Source: Mesorhizobium sp. LHD-90 (lineage in GTDB: Bacteria; Pseudomonadota; Alphaproteobacteria; Rhizobiales; Rhizobiaceae). Taken from it: DNA of 64,000 nt. Location: positions 248,001-312,000 of the forward strand of contig NZ_JAVFVV010000004.1 in assembly GCF_030929505.1 (NCBI RefSeq), in the 5' to 3' direction. Under the pieces are notes generated by a model. The model had not been told where the DNA came from, ran no database searches, and saw only the letters and a program-made list of their open reading frames with translations. Below are positions 45,356 to 53,183 of the stretch, in pieces. The position numbers and the translations under genes were made by a program. Each line of letters opens with the position of its first letter. The stretch's first letter is position 1.

Positions 45356-47176
45356 GTGGAGTTCGGTCGCGAAAGTTTGCAGGCACTTCGAAAGGCATGC
45401 TATCCATCTGCGGTGGTAGGCGGGAACAGCGGCTCCACGGTTTCATTTGGGCGTTTCAGAGTGGCAGTTGAGGACGATCACCCAAGCCGAAAGCCCGCGG
45501 AGTCATCCTCCGCAAGCGATGCCCGTCTGGCAAAACTGCTTGAAAACACGTCCGACCTCGTCTCCTTCTACGATCGCGAACTGCGCATGACCGATTGCGC
45601 GGCGAGCCTGCAGCAGGCGCGCGGCGGCGCCGTGGCGCTCGGCGCCCGTCCCTGGGACATCTACCCGGCGCTGGCCGAAGGCGAGCCGCGCTGCGCCCTG
45701 GAACGCGTTCTGGCGGGCGTCTCCTCGGTGACCGTGGATCTCTACGGTGCCGGGCGCCGGACCAGGAAAGGCGTGGTTTTCCGCACTGCCGAGGGCATCG
45801 GCATCATCGAAGCGTCCGAGCAAAGGCCCGTGGCGATCGACGAGGCGGAACATGTGAAGCTTCTGCACCAGGCCACGCACGACGTGCTGACCGGCTTGCA
45901 GAACCGGCGCCGTTTCAGCGAGCGGCTGGAGGAGGTGCTGGCTGCCGGGGAGGGCGGGCGCGAGCGCTCGGCGCTGCTGCAGATCGATCTCGATGATTTC
46001 AAGTCCGTCAACGACACGCTCGGGCATAGCACGGGCGACACCTTGCTGCAGCTTGCCGCCGAGCGGATCCGAGACGCCCTGCGGGACGGCGGCACGGCCT
46101 ACCGCTACGCGGGCGATGAGTTCGCGGTCATACAGTACGGCAAGGAGCAGCCCTTCGCGGCCGAGCAATTGGCCCAGGCCCTGGTGGACGCTTTTAAGCC
46201 TCCTTTCATCATCAATGGCATCCCGCTGTTTGTGGGTGCAAGCATCGGCGTCGCCTTCGGTCCGCAGCACGGAACCGAGAGCGAAGAGCTGATGAAGGCG
46301 GCCGACATAGCGCTCTATGCCGCCAAACGCGAAGGCCGGGGCTGTGCGCGAATCTTCAACCGCTCGATGATGCTGCTTCTGGAGCAGCGCGAGAACCTGC
46401 GGCGGAACTTGCGGGTGGCGCTGGAGCGCGAGGAACTTCATCTCGTCTACCAGCCGCTGATCCAGGCCCCGGGATCGATCGTTGGGTTCGAGGCGCTGCT
46501 GCGCTGGAACCACCCGGAAATAGGGCCGATCCCCCCGTCCGTTTTCATCCCGATGGCGGAAGCGGACGGGCTGATGGAGGAAATCGGCCGCTGGGTGCTG
46601 GAGGAAGCCTGTCGCGAGGCCATGACCTGGCCGCAAGAGTTCAACGTGGCGGTCAACCTGTCGCCGGCCCAGTTCCTCGGCGGCTCGCTGACCGACACCG
46701 TTGCCCAGGTGATAGACACGTCCGGCATCCGGGCCGACCGGATCGAATTCGAGATCACCGAGACCGTCCTGCTCGAGCAGACGGTCGACAATCTGGACAC
46801 GCTGAACACGCTGAACGTGCTGGGCATCCGGATTTCGCTGGACGATTTCGGAACCCACTACTCGTCACTGGCCTATCTGAAGAATTTTCCCTTCGACTCG
46901 GTCAAGATCGACCAGTACTTCATCAGGGATCTGTTGTCGGAGAAGAAGAGCCAGACGATCGTCCGGTCCATCATGGGTCTCGCGCACGGCCTCGGCATGA
47001 GCGTCACCGCCGAGGGGGTCGAGACAGCGGGGCAGGCCCTGTGGCTGGTCGGCGAGGGTTGCGATTGCCTCCAGGGGAATTTTCTGGGAGAGGCGATGGT
47101 GGCGGATTCGATTCCCGATTTCATAGCCCGGTCATCGATGTCGTTGCACGGGATGAACGAGCAGGATCGCTTCTGA
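45356..47176 (+). CDS. GGDEF-EAL protein (diguanylate cyclase/phosphodiesterase)
   Basis: A 606-residue protein. After a PAS-like N-terminal region (LLENTSDLVSFYDRELRMTDC) comes a GGDEF domain with YAGDEF at 252-256; the first Gly is Ala, a change tolerated in active cyclases. An inhibitory RxxD site at the usual place is not present (RDGG instead). The EAL domain begins near 370 with GFEALLRW (E379), followed by NLSPAQF, EITETVLLEQ, LDDFGTHYSSLAYLKNFP and KIDQYF, and AEGVET, so the phosphodiesterase residues are in place. The GTG start at 45356 is uncertain; GTG at 45461 is an alternative. It heads the signalling operon and would make or break cyclic di-GMP. Confidence 0.85.
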   Translation: MEFGRESLQALRKACYPSAVVGGNSGSTVSFGRFRVAVEDDHPSRKPAESSSASDARLAKLLENTSDLVSFYDRELRMTDCAASLQQARGGAVALGARPWDIYPALAEGEPRCALERVLAGVSSVTVDLYGAGRRTRKGVVFRTAEGIGIIEASEQRPVAIDEAEHVKLLHQATHDVLTGLQNRRRFSERLEEVLAAGEGGRERSALLQIDLDDFKSVNDTLGHSTGDTLLQLAAERIRDALRDGGTAYRYAGDEFAVIQYGKEQPFAAEQLAQALVDAFKPPFIINGIPLFVGASIGVAFGPQHGTESEELMKAADIALYAAKREGRGCARIFNRSMMLLLEQRENLRRNLRVALEREELHLVYQPLIQAPGSIVGFEALLRWNHPEIGPIPPSVFIPMAEADGLMEEIGRWVLEEACREAMTWPQEFNVAVNLSPAQFLGGSLTDTVAQVIDTSGIRADRIEFEITETVLLEQTVDNLDTLNTLNVLGIRISLDDFGTHYSSLAYLKNFPFDSVKIDQYFIRDLLSEKKSQTIVRSIMGLAHGLGMSVTAEGVETAGQALWLVGEGCDCLQGNFLGEAMVADSIPDFIARSSMSLHGMNEQDRF

Positions 47177-47301
47177 TCGAAAGGTGCTGTCCGTGGCGGA
47201 GGCGGAGGGGCGCATGCGATACATATCTCTTTCCGACGGACATCGTGAATTTGCCCGGCAAGCGCCATGCCGCGCCGTGCCGGAACATGCTGGGGGCGCC
47301 G

Positions 47302-47823
47302 ATGAAAGCCGCATATGACTCGATGGCGGACCGCGATTTCCGCACGATGATCCAGGTCGACATGCAGATCGCATCCTTCCAGTCAAACTGGACGCATTGC
47401 GACTACATCGCCACCTACCTTGCCCGTGTCATCAGCCACAACCGGCCCGATTCGGTGCTGTTTTCGAACCTGTTCTCGTCCGTGCTCAACGAACTGCTGG
47501 AGATCACCTTCCGGACCCGCCACAGGACCGGCGCGCTCGCCTGTGCGGTCTCGCGGCACGTTGACACCGACAGGATCGAGATAAGCTTCGCCTGCGGCGC
47601 GGAGGAACGCCGCTTCTTCGAAACCAACGTATCGCGGATTCGCAGCGGCGAGGACCTGCGCGCCCGGTATCTGGACTCGCTGTCGGGGGATGTCGGGCCC
47701 AGCCGCGAGATGACGCTGCTCGAACTCGCGGTGAACTATCGCGCGACGCTCTCGTTGCGCGCCAACGAGGACGAGACGCTCACGCTCGTCGTCGACCTGC
47801 CGCTCGGGGGGCTGGCGAATTGA
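47302..47823 (+). CDS. Degenerate HATPase-like protein (SiaB/slr1658-like)
   Basis: A 173-residue protein distantly similar to the HATPase-type switch kinase at 51373 in this operon. The region FSNLFSSVLNELLEITFRTRHR corresponds to the N-box, but the Asn that coordinates Mg2+ is replaced (LLEIT instead of LIENA), and no GxGLGL G-box is found. It is therefore probably catalytically inactive, acting as a binding partner. The start is unsure: ATG 47287 and 47302 are both in frame. Its stop overlaps the TTG of the next gene. Family membership is an inference from pattern and position. Confidence 0.6.
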   Translation: MKAAYDSMADRDFRTMIQVDMQIASFQSNWTHCDYIATYLARVISHNRPDSVLFSNLFSSVLNELLEITFRTRHRTGALACAVSRHVDTDRIEISFACGAEERRFFETNVSRIRSGEDLRARYLDSLSGDVGPSREMTLLELAVNYRATLSLRANEDETLTLVVDLPLGGLAN

Positions 47824-49004
47824 CGACGCACATCTTCAGCTTGTCGGCGCGCTACAGGGCGACCTTCGACCTGAGCAACCAGGAGTTTTCGATCGCCGGG
47901 GCGGTTCGTCCCTACATGGTCGACGAGATCGCGCCGAGCCTCGCCCTCCTGAAGGATTCGATCGATCGGGTGCAGGGCCTGTTTTACGTCAACGTCAGGC
48001 GCCTGACGCAGATGAACAACACGGCGTTCCATGCTTTCTCGCGGATCATCATCGATTCCTGTCGGATCCGTTCGGACCTCAGATTCGTGATCATCACCTC
48101 CAGCGTGGTCGGCTGGACGACGCGGAAGTTCAGCCGGCTGGCCAGCATCGAGCCGAACATCTCGGTCGAGGAGTACGACAACCAGTTCTATCCGGGGCAG
48201 AACTTCCTCGAAGAAGGCGGGTTCATCCCGATCCTGCGCACCCAGACCAAGATGACCTGGCGGCATGAGCGCAACATCCTGCCGCGCCACGGCATGCGGC
48301 CGGGCATCGTCATGGCCGACATCTGCTGCGGCATCGGCGACTTCGCGCTCCTCGTGCAGAAGGAATTCAAGCCGGCGCGGATCGTGGCGCTCGACCACTC
48401 AAAGTCGAGTCTGGCCTATGCGCGCCAGGTCGCTGCCGATTTCGCGGTCAGCGGCGTCGAATACACCTACGGCGACGCCTCGGAGATGCTGCTGGACGAC
48501 AATCAGTTCGACTTGGTGACGTGCCGGCACTCGCTGCAGATCTTCAACCGGCCGACCCTGATCCTCAAGGAACTCTTCCGCATCTGCAAGCCGGGAGGCA
48601 GGGTCTACATCACCAACGAGAAGAACTCGCACTGCCTTGGCGAACCGCGTGCCGAAAGCATACAATGGACCTACAACGAGGTGGCGAAACTGTTCGCGCA
48701 TTTCGACATGGACGTCGAGTTCGGGCCGAAAAGCCGGCGCTACCTTGCCGACGCCGGCTTCGACGACATTCGCGTCGAGTCCTTCATGGTTACCAATCTC
48801 GACGGCGATCCCCAGGATTTCGCCGACGTCATCGCGGCATGGGAAGAGGTCTATGCGGGAGAGATGGCGGTGCAGCGCGGCGACACGCCGGAATTCATCA
48901 GCCGGTTCCGGCAGGGATTCCGCGACCACATCTTCGCCGCCCTGCATCCCAAGGGTTATGCTGGCTGGCCAATCTGGGTGGCCTCGGCAAGGAAGCCGTC
49001 ATGA
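47820..49004 (+). CDS. STAS-like domain fused to a SAM-dependent methyltransferase
   Basis: A 394-residue fusion. Residues about 1-130 resemble STAS/slr1659-type antagonist proteins; the loop that carries the phosphorylated Ser in the stand-alone protein at 51950 (LNSSGINLL) reads MNNTAFHAF here, leaving a Thr as possible site. Residues about 150-390 are a class I methyltransferase: SAM loop VMADICCGIGDFALL (about 164-178), acidic residue in VALDHSKSS, motif YGDASEML, LVTCRHSLQIF and LFRICKPGGRVYI. TTG start overlapping the previous stop; the next gene starts within its stop. This would put methylation of an unknown target under a partner-switch input. The fusion is seen directly; the role is inferred. 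Confidence 0.75.
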   Translation: MTTHIFSLSARYRATFDLSNQEFSIAGAVRPYMVDEIAPSLALLKDSIDRVQGLFYVNVRRLTQMNNTAFHAFSRIIIDSCRIRSDLRFVIITSSVVGWTTRKFSRLASIEPNISVEEYDNQFYPGQNFLEEGGFIPILRTQTKMTWRHERNILPRHGMRPGIVMADICCGIGDFALLVQKEFKPARIVALDHSKSSLAYARQVAADFAVSGVEYTYGDASEMLLDDNQFDLVTCRHSLQIFNRPTLILKELFRICKPGGRVYITNEKNSHCLGEPRAESIQWTYNEVAKLFAHFDMDVEFGPKSRRYLADAGFDDIRVESFMVTNLDGDPQDFADVIAAWEEVYAGEMAVQRGDTPEFISRFRQGFRDHIFAALHPKGYAGWPIWVASARKPS

Positions 49005-51370
49005 CCGGCGATAGCGAAGCGAGACCGGCCTTCGGACTGCGCTCGTTCCGGGCGAAGTTCGTGCTGGTCGTCGGCGGCGCGGTGCTGTTCGACCTGCTGA
49101 TGAGCGGCGGGCTGGCGCTGTGGAACGTGCAGCGGCTGTCCGAGGATGCGACGTCCGAGGTCGGGGCGGGTCTCACCGATGCAAACCAGGAGTACATCCG
49201 CTCCTATGCCGATTCCACTGCCTCGCGCGTGGACCTTCTGCTCGACCGTGTGCATGCGGACGTAAGCTCGCTGGCCGGCGTCTTGCAGGCGCAGATCGAC
49301 GATCCCGACCGGCAGAAGGATGTCGGCGCCGCGCTGGCCAGCCAGGCGGCGAATTCCGTGCAGGTGACGTACAATCCGCAAGGAGGCTGGGCGCAGAACC
49401 TTCCCGGCGCGTCGTCCGTCGTCAGCGTCTGGGGTTATCTGCTCGGTCCGGATCACAAGCCGCTGCCTGCCGTTCAGGAGGACATCGACAACAGCGCCGT
49501 GCTCGATCTGGTCGCGCCGAGCCTGCTGACCACCGGCTCCTCCAAGCTGCAGATGTATTACATTGGCCCGAAGGAGCATCCGATCTTCAGGACCGCGCCC
49601 TACACCGACCAGGCCCAGACCTTCGACCGCCTCTATCCTGGCCACAACAGTTCGGAGTTCTGGGAGTTCTTCTTCCCTGGCGTCTACGGCTCGTGGGAAC
49701 AATGGGCCGCCAATCCGTCGTCTCGCGTCGTCAAGGACGACGTCATCACCCAGACGGCGCCCTACACCGACGCCATCACCGGCAAACTGATCGTCAGTTT
49801 TTTCCACCCATTGTGGACCGCCGACCGCAAGGGTGTGGCCGGCGCGGCCGGCGCGGACATCACGCTCGACCAACTCGCGGAGGTGGTCGAGAGCGTCAGG
49901 ATCGCCGAGAGCGGCTTCGGCTTCCTGACGATGTCGAACGGCAACGTCGTCGCCATCAATCCCAAAGGCGAGGCGACCATCGGCCTGGTGTCGTCGAGCG
50001 ACAGTGCGGGCGAGGGTGTCACGGGCCTCGAGCGCTCGCTCGCCAAGAGCACCCAGCCAGCGATCGCCTCGCTCGCGCTCGACCAGGACAATGACGGGGT
50101 CGTCCAGCATATCCTGCTGCGCGAGGGCGACGAGGACGTCCCCTATATTGTCGTGCTGAAGAAACTGAAGCCAACCAACCTGTGGACGTCGGGGCCGGTC
50201 GAGGCGCAGGCGATGTCGCTCGGCATCGTCGTGCCCGAACGCGAGATCTATGCATCACTGTTCGCCGCGCAGGAGAGTATCTCCAAGGCGACCGACCGCA
50301 TCCTGCTCTACCAGCTCATCGCTATCGTCGTGTCGCTGCTGATCGTGTTCGCGGCGGTGTTCGGGCTGTCGAAGCGCATCACGGCGGGGCTGAGCGCGCT
50401 GGCCGGCGCGGCGCGCCGGCTCCAGAACAAGGACTACTCCGTGCGCGTCAACATCCCGACCCGGGACGAGGTCGGCGAGGTCGGCGTGGCCTTCAACCGC
50501 ATGGCCGAGGAAATCAGCTACCATACCGAGAACCTCGAACGGCTGGTGGATGCGCGTACGCGCGACCTCGAAAGTGCCAACAAGGAAATCTCGACGCTGA
50601 ATGACAAGTTGCGCGACGAGAACGTCCGCCTTGGCGCCGAACTGGAGGTCGCGAAGCATATCCAGATGATGGTGCTGCCGAAGGGAAGCGAGCTGGAGGC
50701 CGTGCCGGGGATGGAAATCGCCGCTTACATGCGCCCCGCCGACGAGGTCGGAGGCGACTACTACGATGTGCTGCAGGACGGCCGCAAGCTGAAGATCGGG
50801 ATTGGCGACGTGACCGGCCATGGGCTGGAAAGCGGTGTGCTGATGCTGATGGTGCAGTCTGTGGCGCGTGCCTTGCAGGAGACGGGCGAGGCCAATCCGC
50901 TGCAATTCCTCGATCGCCTGAACCGCGCCATCTTCAAGAACCTGGAACGCACCAATTCCGACAAGCACCTGTCGCTGGCCTTCCTCGACTATGAGGATGA
51001 GCGGTTGGTACTGTCCGGTCAGCACGAGGAGGTGCTGGTGGTGCGCGCCGACGGGGACGTCGAGCGGATCGACACGATGGACCTTGGGCTGCCGATCGGG
51101 CTGGAGCAGGACATTTCTCCCTTCGTGGCAACACGCAACATCCCCTTCGTCAGCGGCGACGTGGTGGTTCTGCACACCGACGGCGTGACCGAGGCGGAAG
51201 GTGCGCGCGGCGAGCTTTTCGGACTGGAACGACTTTCCAAGAGCGCGGTGCGGCGCCACGGCGCAAGCGCCGAGGAGATCAAGGATGGTATCGTCGAGGA
51301 TCTCATGGCGCATATCGGGACGCGCAAGATCCACGACGACATCACGCTGGTTGTGATGAGGCACAGGTAA
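49001..51370 (+). CDS. Membrane sensor phosphatase: periplasmic cache domain, HAMP, SpoIIE/PP2C (SiaA-like)
   Basis: A 789-residue protein. A membrane segment (about 19-40), a large periplasmic cache-like sensor (to about 430, with GSWEQWAANPSSRVVKDDV and VVAINPKGE), a second membrane segment (about 434-457), HAMP (RRLQNKDYSVRVNIPTRDEVGEV), a short coiled coil (LESANKEISTLNDKLRDENVRL), and a SpoIIE-type PP2C phosphatase from about 550. Metal-binding Asp residues are in EVGGDYYDV, GDVTGHGLESG, LHTDGVTEA and KIHDDITLVV. It would sense an external cue and dephosphorylate the STAS partner, like SiaA of Pseudomonas or RsbU. Start ATGA overlaps the preceding stop. Confidence 0.88.
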   Translation: MTGDSEARPAFGLRSFRAKFVLVVGGAVLFDLLMSGGLALWNVQRLSEDATSEVGAGLTDANQEYIRSYADSTASRVDLLLDRVHADVSSLAGVLQAQIDDPDRQKDVGAALASQAANSVQVTYNPQGGWAQNLPGASSVVSVWGYLLGPDHKPLPAVQEDIDNSAVLDLVAPSLLTTGSSKLQMYYIGPKEHPIFRTAPYTDQAQTFDRLYPGHNSSEFWEFFFPGVYGSWEQWAANPSSRVVKDDVITQTAPYTDAITGKLIVSFFHPLWTADRKGVAGAAGADITLDQLAEVVESVRIAESGFGFLTMSNGNVVAINPKGEATIGLVSSSDSAGEGVTGLERSLAKSTQPAIASLALDQDNDGVVQHILLREGDEDVPYIVVLKKLKPTNLWTSGPVEAQAMSLGIVVPEREIYASLFAAQESISKATDRILLYQLIAIVVSLLIVFAAVFGLSKRITAGLSALAGAARRLQNKDYSVRVNIPTRDEVGEVGVAFNRMAEEISYHTENLERLVDARTRDLESANKEISTLNDKLRDENVRLGAELEVAKHIQMMVLPKGSELEAVPGMEIAAYMRPADEVGGDYYDVLQDGRKLKIGIGDVTGHGLESGVLMLMVQSVARALQETGEANPLQFLDRLNRAIFKNLERTNSDKHLSLAFLDYEDERLVLSGQHEEVLVVRADGDVERIDTMDLGLPIGLEQDISPFVATRNIPFVSGDVVVLHTDGVTEAEGARGELFGLERLSKSAVRRHGASAEEIKDGIVEDLMAHIGTRKIHDDITLVVMRHR

Positions 51371-51372
51371 CG

Positions 51373-51930
51373 ATGACCACTTTGTTCGGCCCCGCCGATA
51401 TCGCGATCGGCATGAACGACAGCATCAGCAGGGTGCGGCTGTTCGATGGTCCGCTCGACCTGAAATGGCACCACTGCGCGACTACGTCGGACTTCATCGC
51501 GGACATCTTCGCGTTGCCGTTCCAGACGTCTCGCAACGACTACAAAGAGATTCGTCACAACATCGGCTATCTCGTAAACGAGCTGATCGAGAACGCGGTC
51601 AAGTTCCGCCAACCGGGCGAGATCATGATCGAGGCATCCATGGACCAGCAGAATTTCAAGGTGAAGGTATCGAACGTCGTCAACGACCAGACGGCAACCG
51701 CTTTCCAGGCACTGCTGTCCGAGATCACCATTGGCGACCCCGGCGATCTCCTGATCAGCCGGATCGAAGCCAACGCCGCCGATCCGGACGCGTCCGGGTC
51801 GGGCCTTGGGCTGCTCACCCTGATGAGCGACTACGGCGTACGCCTTGCGTGGATCTTCAGCCCGGTGGACGTCGGGGACCAGGTGCATGTAGAGACATTC
51901 GCCACGATCCCGATATCGCAGTCGCATTAG
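51373..51930 (+). CDS. HATPase switch kinase (SiaB/slr1658-like, RsbW-type)
   Basis: A 185-residue GHKL ATPase-like protein. The N-box [15 protein letters not shown] is intact, and the G-box appears as [15 protein letters not shown]. It lacks a dimerisation/phosphoacceptor domain, so it should act on a protein Ser/Thr, most likely the STAS protein encoded next. This is the pattern of SiaB kinases. It starts 2 bp after the phosphatase stop, fitting a kinase/phosphatase pair with opposed activities. Confidence 0.8.
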   Translation: MTTLFGPADIAIGMNDSISRVRLFDGPLDLKWHHCATTSDFIADIFALPFQTSRNDYKEIRHNIGYLVNELIENAVKFRQPGEIMIEASMDQQNFKVKVSNVVNDQTATAFQALLSEITIGDPGDLLISRIEANAADPDASGSGLGLLTLMSDYGVRLAWIFSPVDVGDQVHVETFATIPISQSH

Positions 51931-51949
51931 CAGGAGGCTGAACCCGAAC

Positions 51950-52288
51950 ATGGAAATCAAGACCGATGACTATCGTGTCTGGACAGAGGCCAGCGATATC
52001 CATTTCGAGGGCGCCATGCGGCTTTCGGGTTCGGACGCCTACGCGCCGATCATGACGCTGATGACCGGCATCCTGGCGGCGAAGCCGCCTGCCATCACGC
52101 TCGACCTGACTGACCTGGAGTTCCTGAACTCCTCCGGCATCAATCTTCTGGCAAAATTCACCATCGAAGTCCGAAAGCAGCCCGAGGTGCAACTGGTCGT
52201 GAAGGGAAGCGCCGAACTGCCCTGGCAGAACAAGTCCCTGCCGAACCTGAAGAAGCTGCATCCGGCGGTGTCGCTGCAGATCGATTGA
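51950..52288 (+). CDS. STAS-type anti-anti-sigma/antagonist protein (slr1659-like)
   Basis: A 112-residue single STAS-like domain. [22 protein letters not shown] contains the conserved Ser doublet at the loop that is phosphorylated in SpoIIAA/RsbV-type proteins. It is the expected substrate of the kinase at 51373 and the phosphatase at 49001 and last gene of the operon. Its binding target could be the GGDEF-EAL protein, as SiaC binds SiaD, or the methyltransferase fusion. Confidence 0.8.
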   Translation: MEIKTDDYRVWTEASDIHFEGAMRLSGSDAYAPIMTLMTGILAAKPPAITLDLTDLEFLNSSGINLLAKFTIEVRKQPEVQLVVKGSAELPWQNKSLPNLKKLHPAVSLQID

Positions 52289-52308
52289 CGCCGGCGTCTT
52301 TCCCGGCG
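52289..52308. terminator. Possible hairpin between convergent signalling genes
   Basis: CGCCGG / CCGGCG pairs over an 8-nt loop directly after the STAS stop, without a T run. It may end the operon, but is weak; only 41 bp separate it and the convergent response regulator gene. Confidence 0.3.
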
Positions 52309-52329
52309 CGGACAGGATAAGCCGCGCGG

Positions 52330-53037
52330 TCAGGCTCCTCCCGGCACGAATATGTAGCCCACGCCCCGCACCGTCCTGATCGATTGCGGCTCGTCAGGAG
52401 ACAACTCGATCTTCTTGCGCAGGCGCGCAATCCTGGTGTCGATGGAACGGTCGAACGGATCCAGTTCGCCATCGCCGGCCAGGCCAAGCAGTTGGTCGCG
52501 CGACAGGACGCGGTTCGGGTTGCGTGCGAAGGCCTGCAGCAGCTCGAATTCCATCGCGGTGACGGCGATCTCCTTGCCGTCGGCCGAATAGAGCTTCGCC
52601 TTACGCACATCGAAGATGCAACGTCCGAAACGCATCTCCGTATTGGCCGTGGCCGTCGGCTCGTTGGCCGATGCGCGCCTCAGCACACTGCGCACGCGGG
52701 CGAGAAGCTCACGAAGGTCGAAGGGCTTGGTCACGTAGTCGTCGGCCCCGATCTCCAAACCGTTCACGCGATCCGCGGTTGTCCGGCTAGCGGTCAGCAT
52801 GACGATGCCGACAGGTCCCCGGCTCCGCAGATATTTGGCGATGGCGAGACCGTCTTCGTTGGGCATGTTGATATCGAGGAGGACGACGTCGGCGGGCTTT
52901 TCCGCCAGAAGAGCGCGCAGCGACGCACCGCCGTCGACGGCGGAGACCGCGTATCCGTGGCGCGAGAGATACTCCTGCACCATGTCGCGGATGTCAGCCT
53001 CATCGTCGACGACTACGACATGGGCAGGGCCGGGCAT
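52330..53037 (-). CDS. OmpR-family response regulator
   Basis: A 235-residue regulator: receiver domain 1-120 (VVVVDDEADIRDMV, phospho-Asp in VVLLDINMPNEDG, Thr in MLTASR, Lys in VTKPFDL) and a winged-helix DNA-binding domain (about 140-232) ending TVRGVGYIFVPGG. The start at 53037 has AGAGG upstream; the longer open frame to 54789 overlaps the kinase in another frame and is not real. Paired with the hybrid kinase 146 bp upstream on the same strand. Convergent with the partner-switch operon, which may be a target. Confidence 0.9.
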   Translation of the reverse strand: MPGPAHVVVVDDEADIRDMVQEYLSRHGYAVSAVDGGASLRALLAEKPADVVLLDINMPNEDGLAIAKYLRSRGPVGIVMLTASRTTADRVNGLEIGADDYVTKPFDLRELLARVRSVLRRASANEPTATANTEMRFGRCIFDVRKAKLYSADGKEIAVTAMEFELLQAFARNPNRVLSRDQLLGLAGDGELDPFDRSIDTRIARLRKKIELSPDEPQSIRTVRGVGYIFVPGGA

Positions 53038-53183
53038 CAGGGTCCTCTCCGGATGATCGATGAACGGTCGCCAGGCGCGCCGTCCCGGTTTTGCCCGGAC
53101 GGGACAAAGAGATATCGCGGCAGGCAATCGTCCGGCAAGAGGGTGCGTGGCGTCGCCGCGCGGAATGACCGGCGATCCTCCTT

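Noticed and set aside
47214-47318. Short frame starting after a strong GGAGG at 47200
   Set aside because: It ends after 34 codons in a frame other than that of the HATPase-like protein and has no recognisable content, although the ribosome site is good.
52289-52308. Firm terminator at the end of the partner-switch operon
   Set aside because: The stem is only 6 bp and has no T run; listed only at low confidence.
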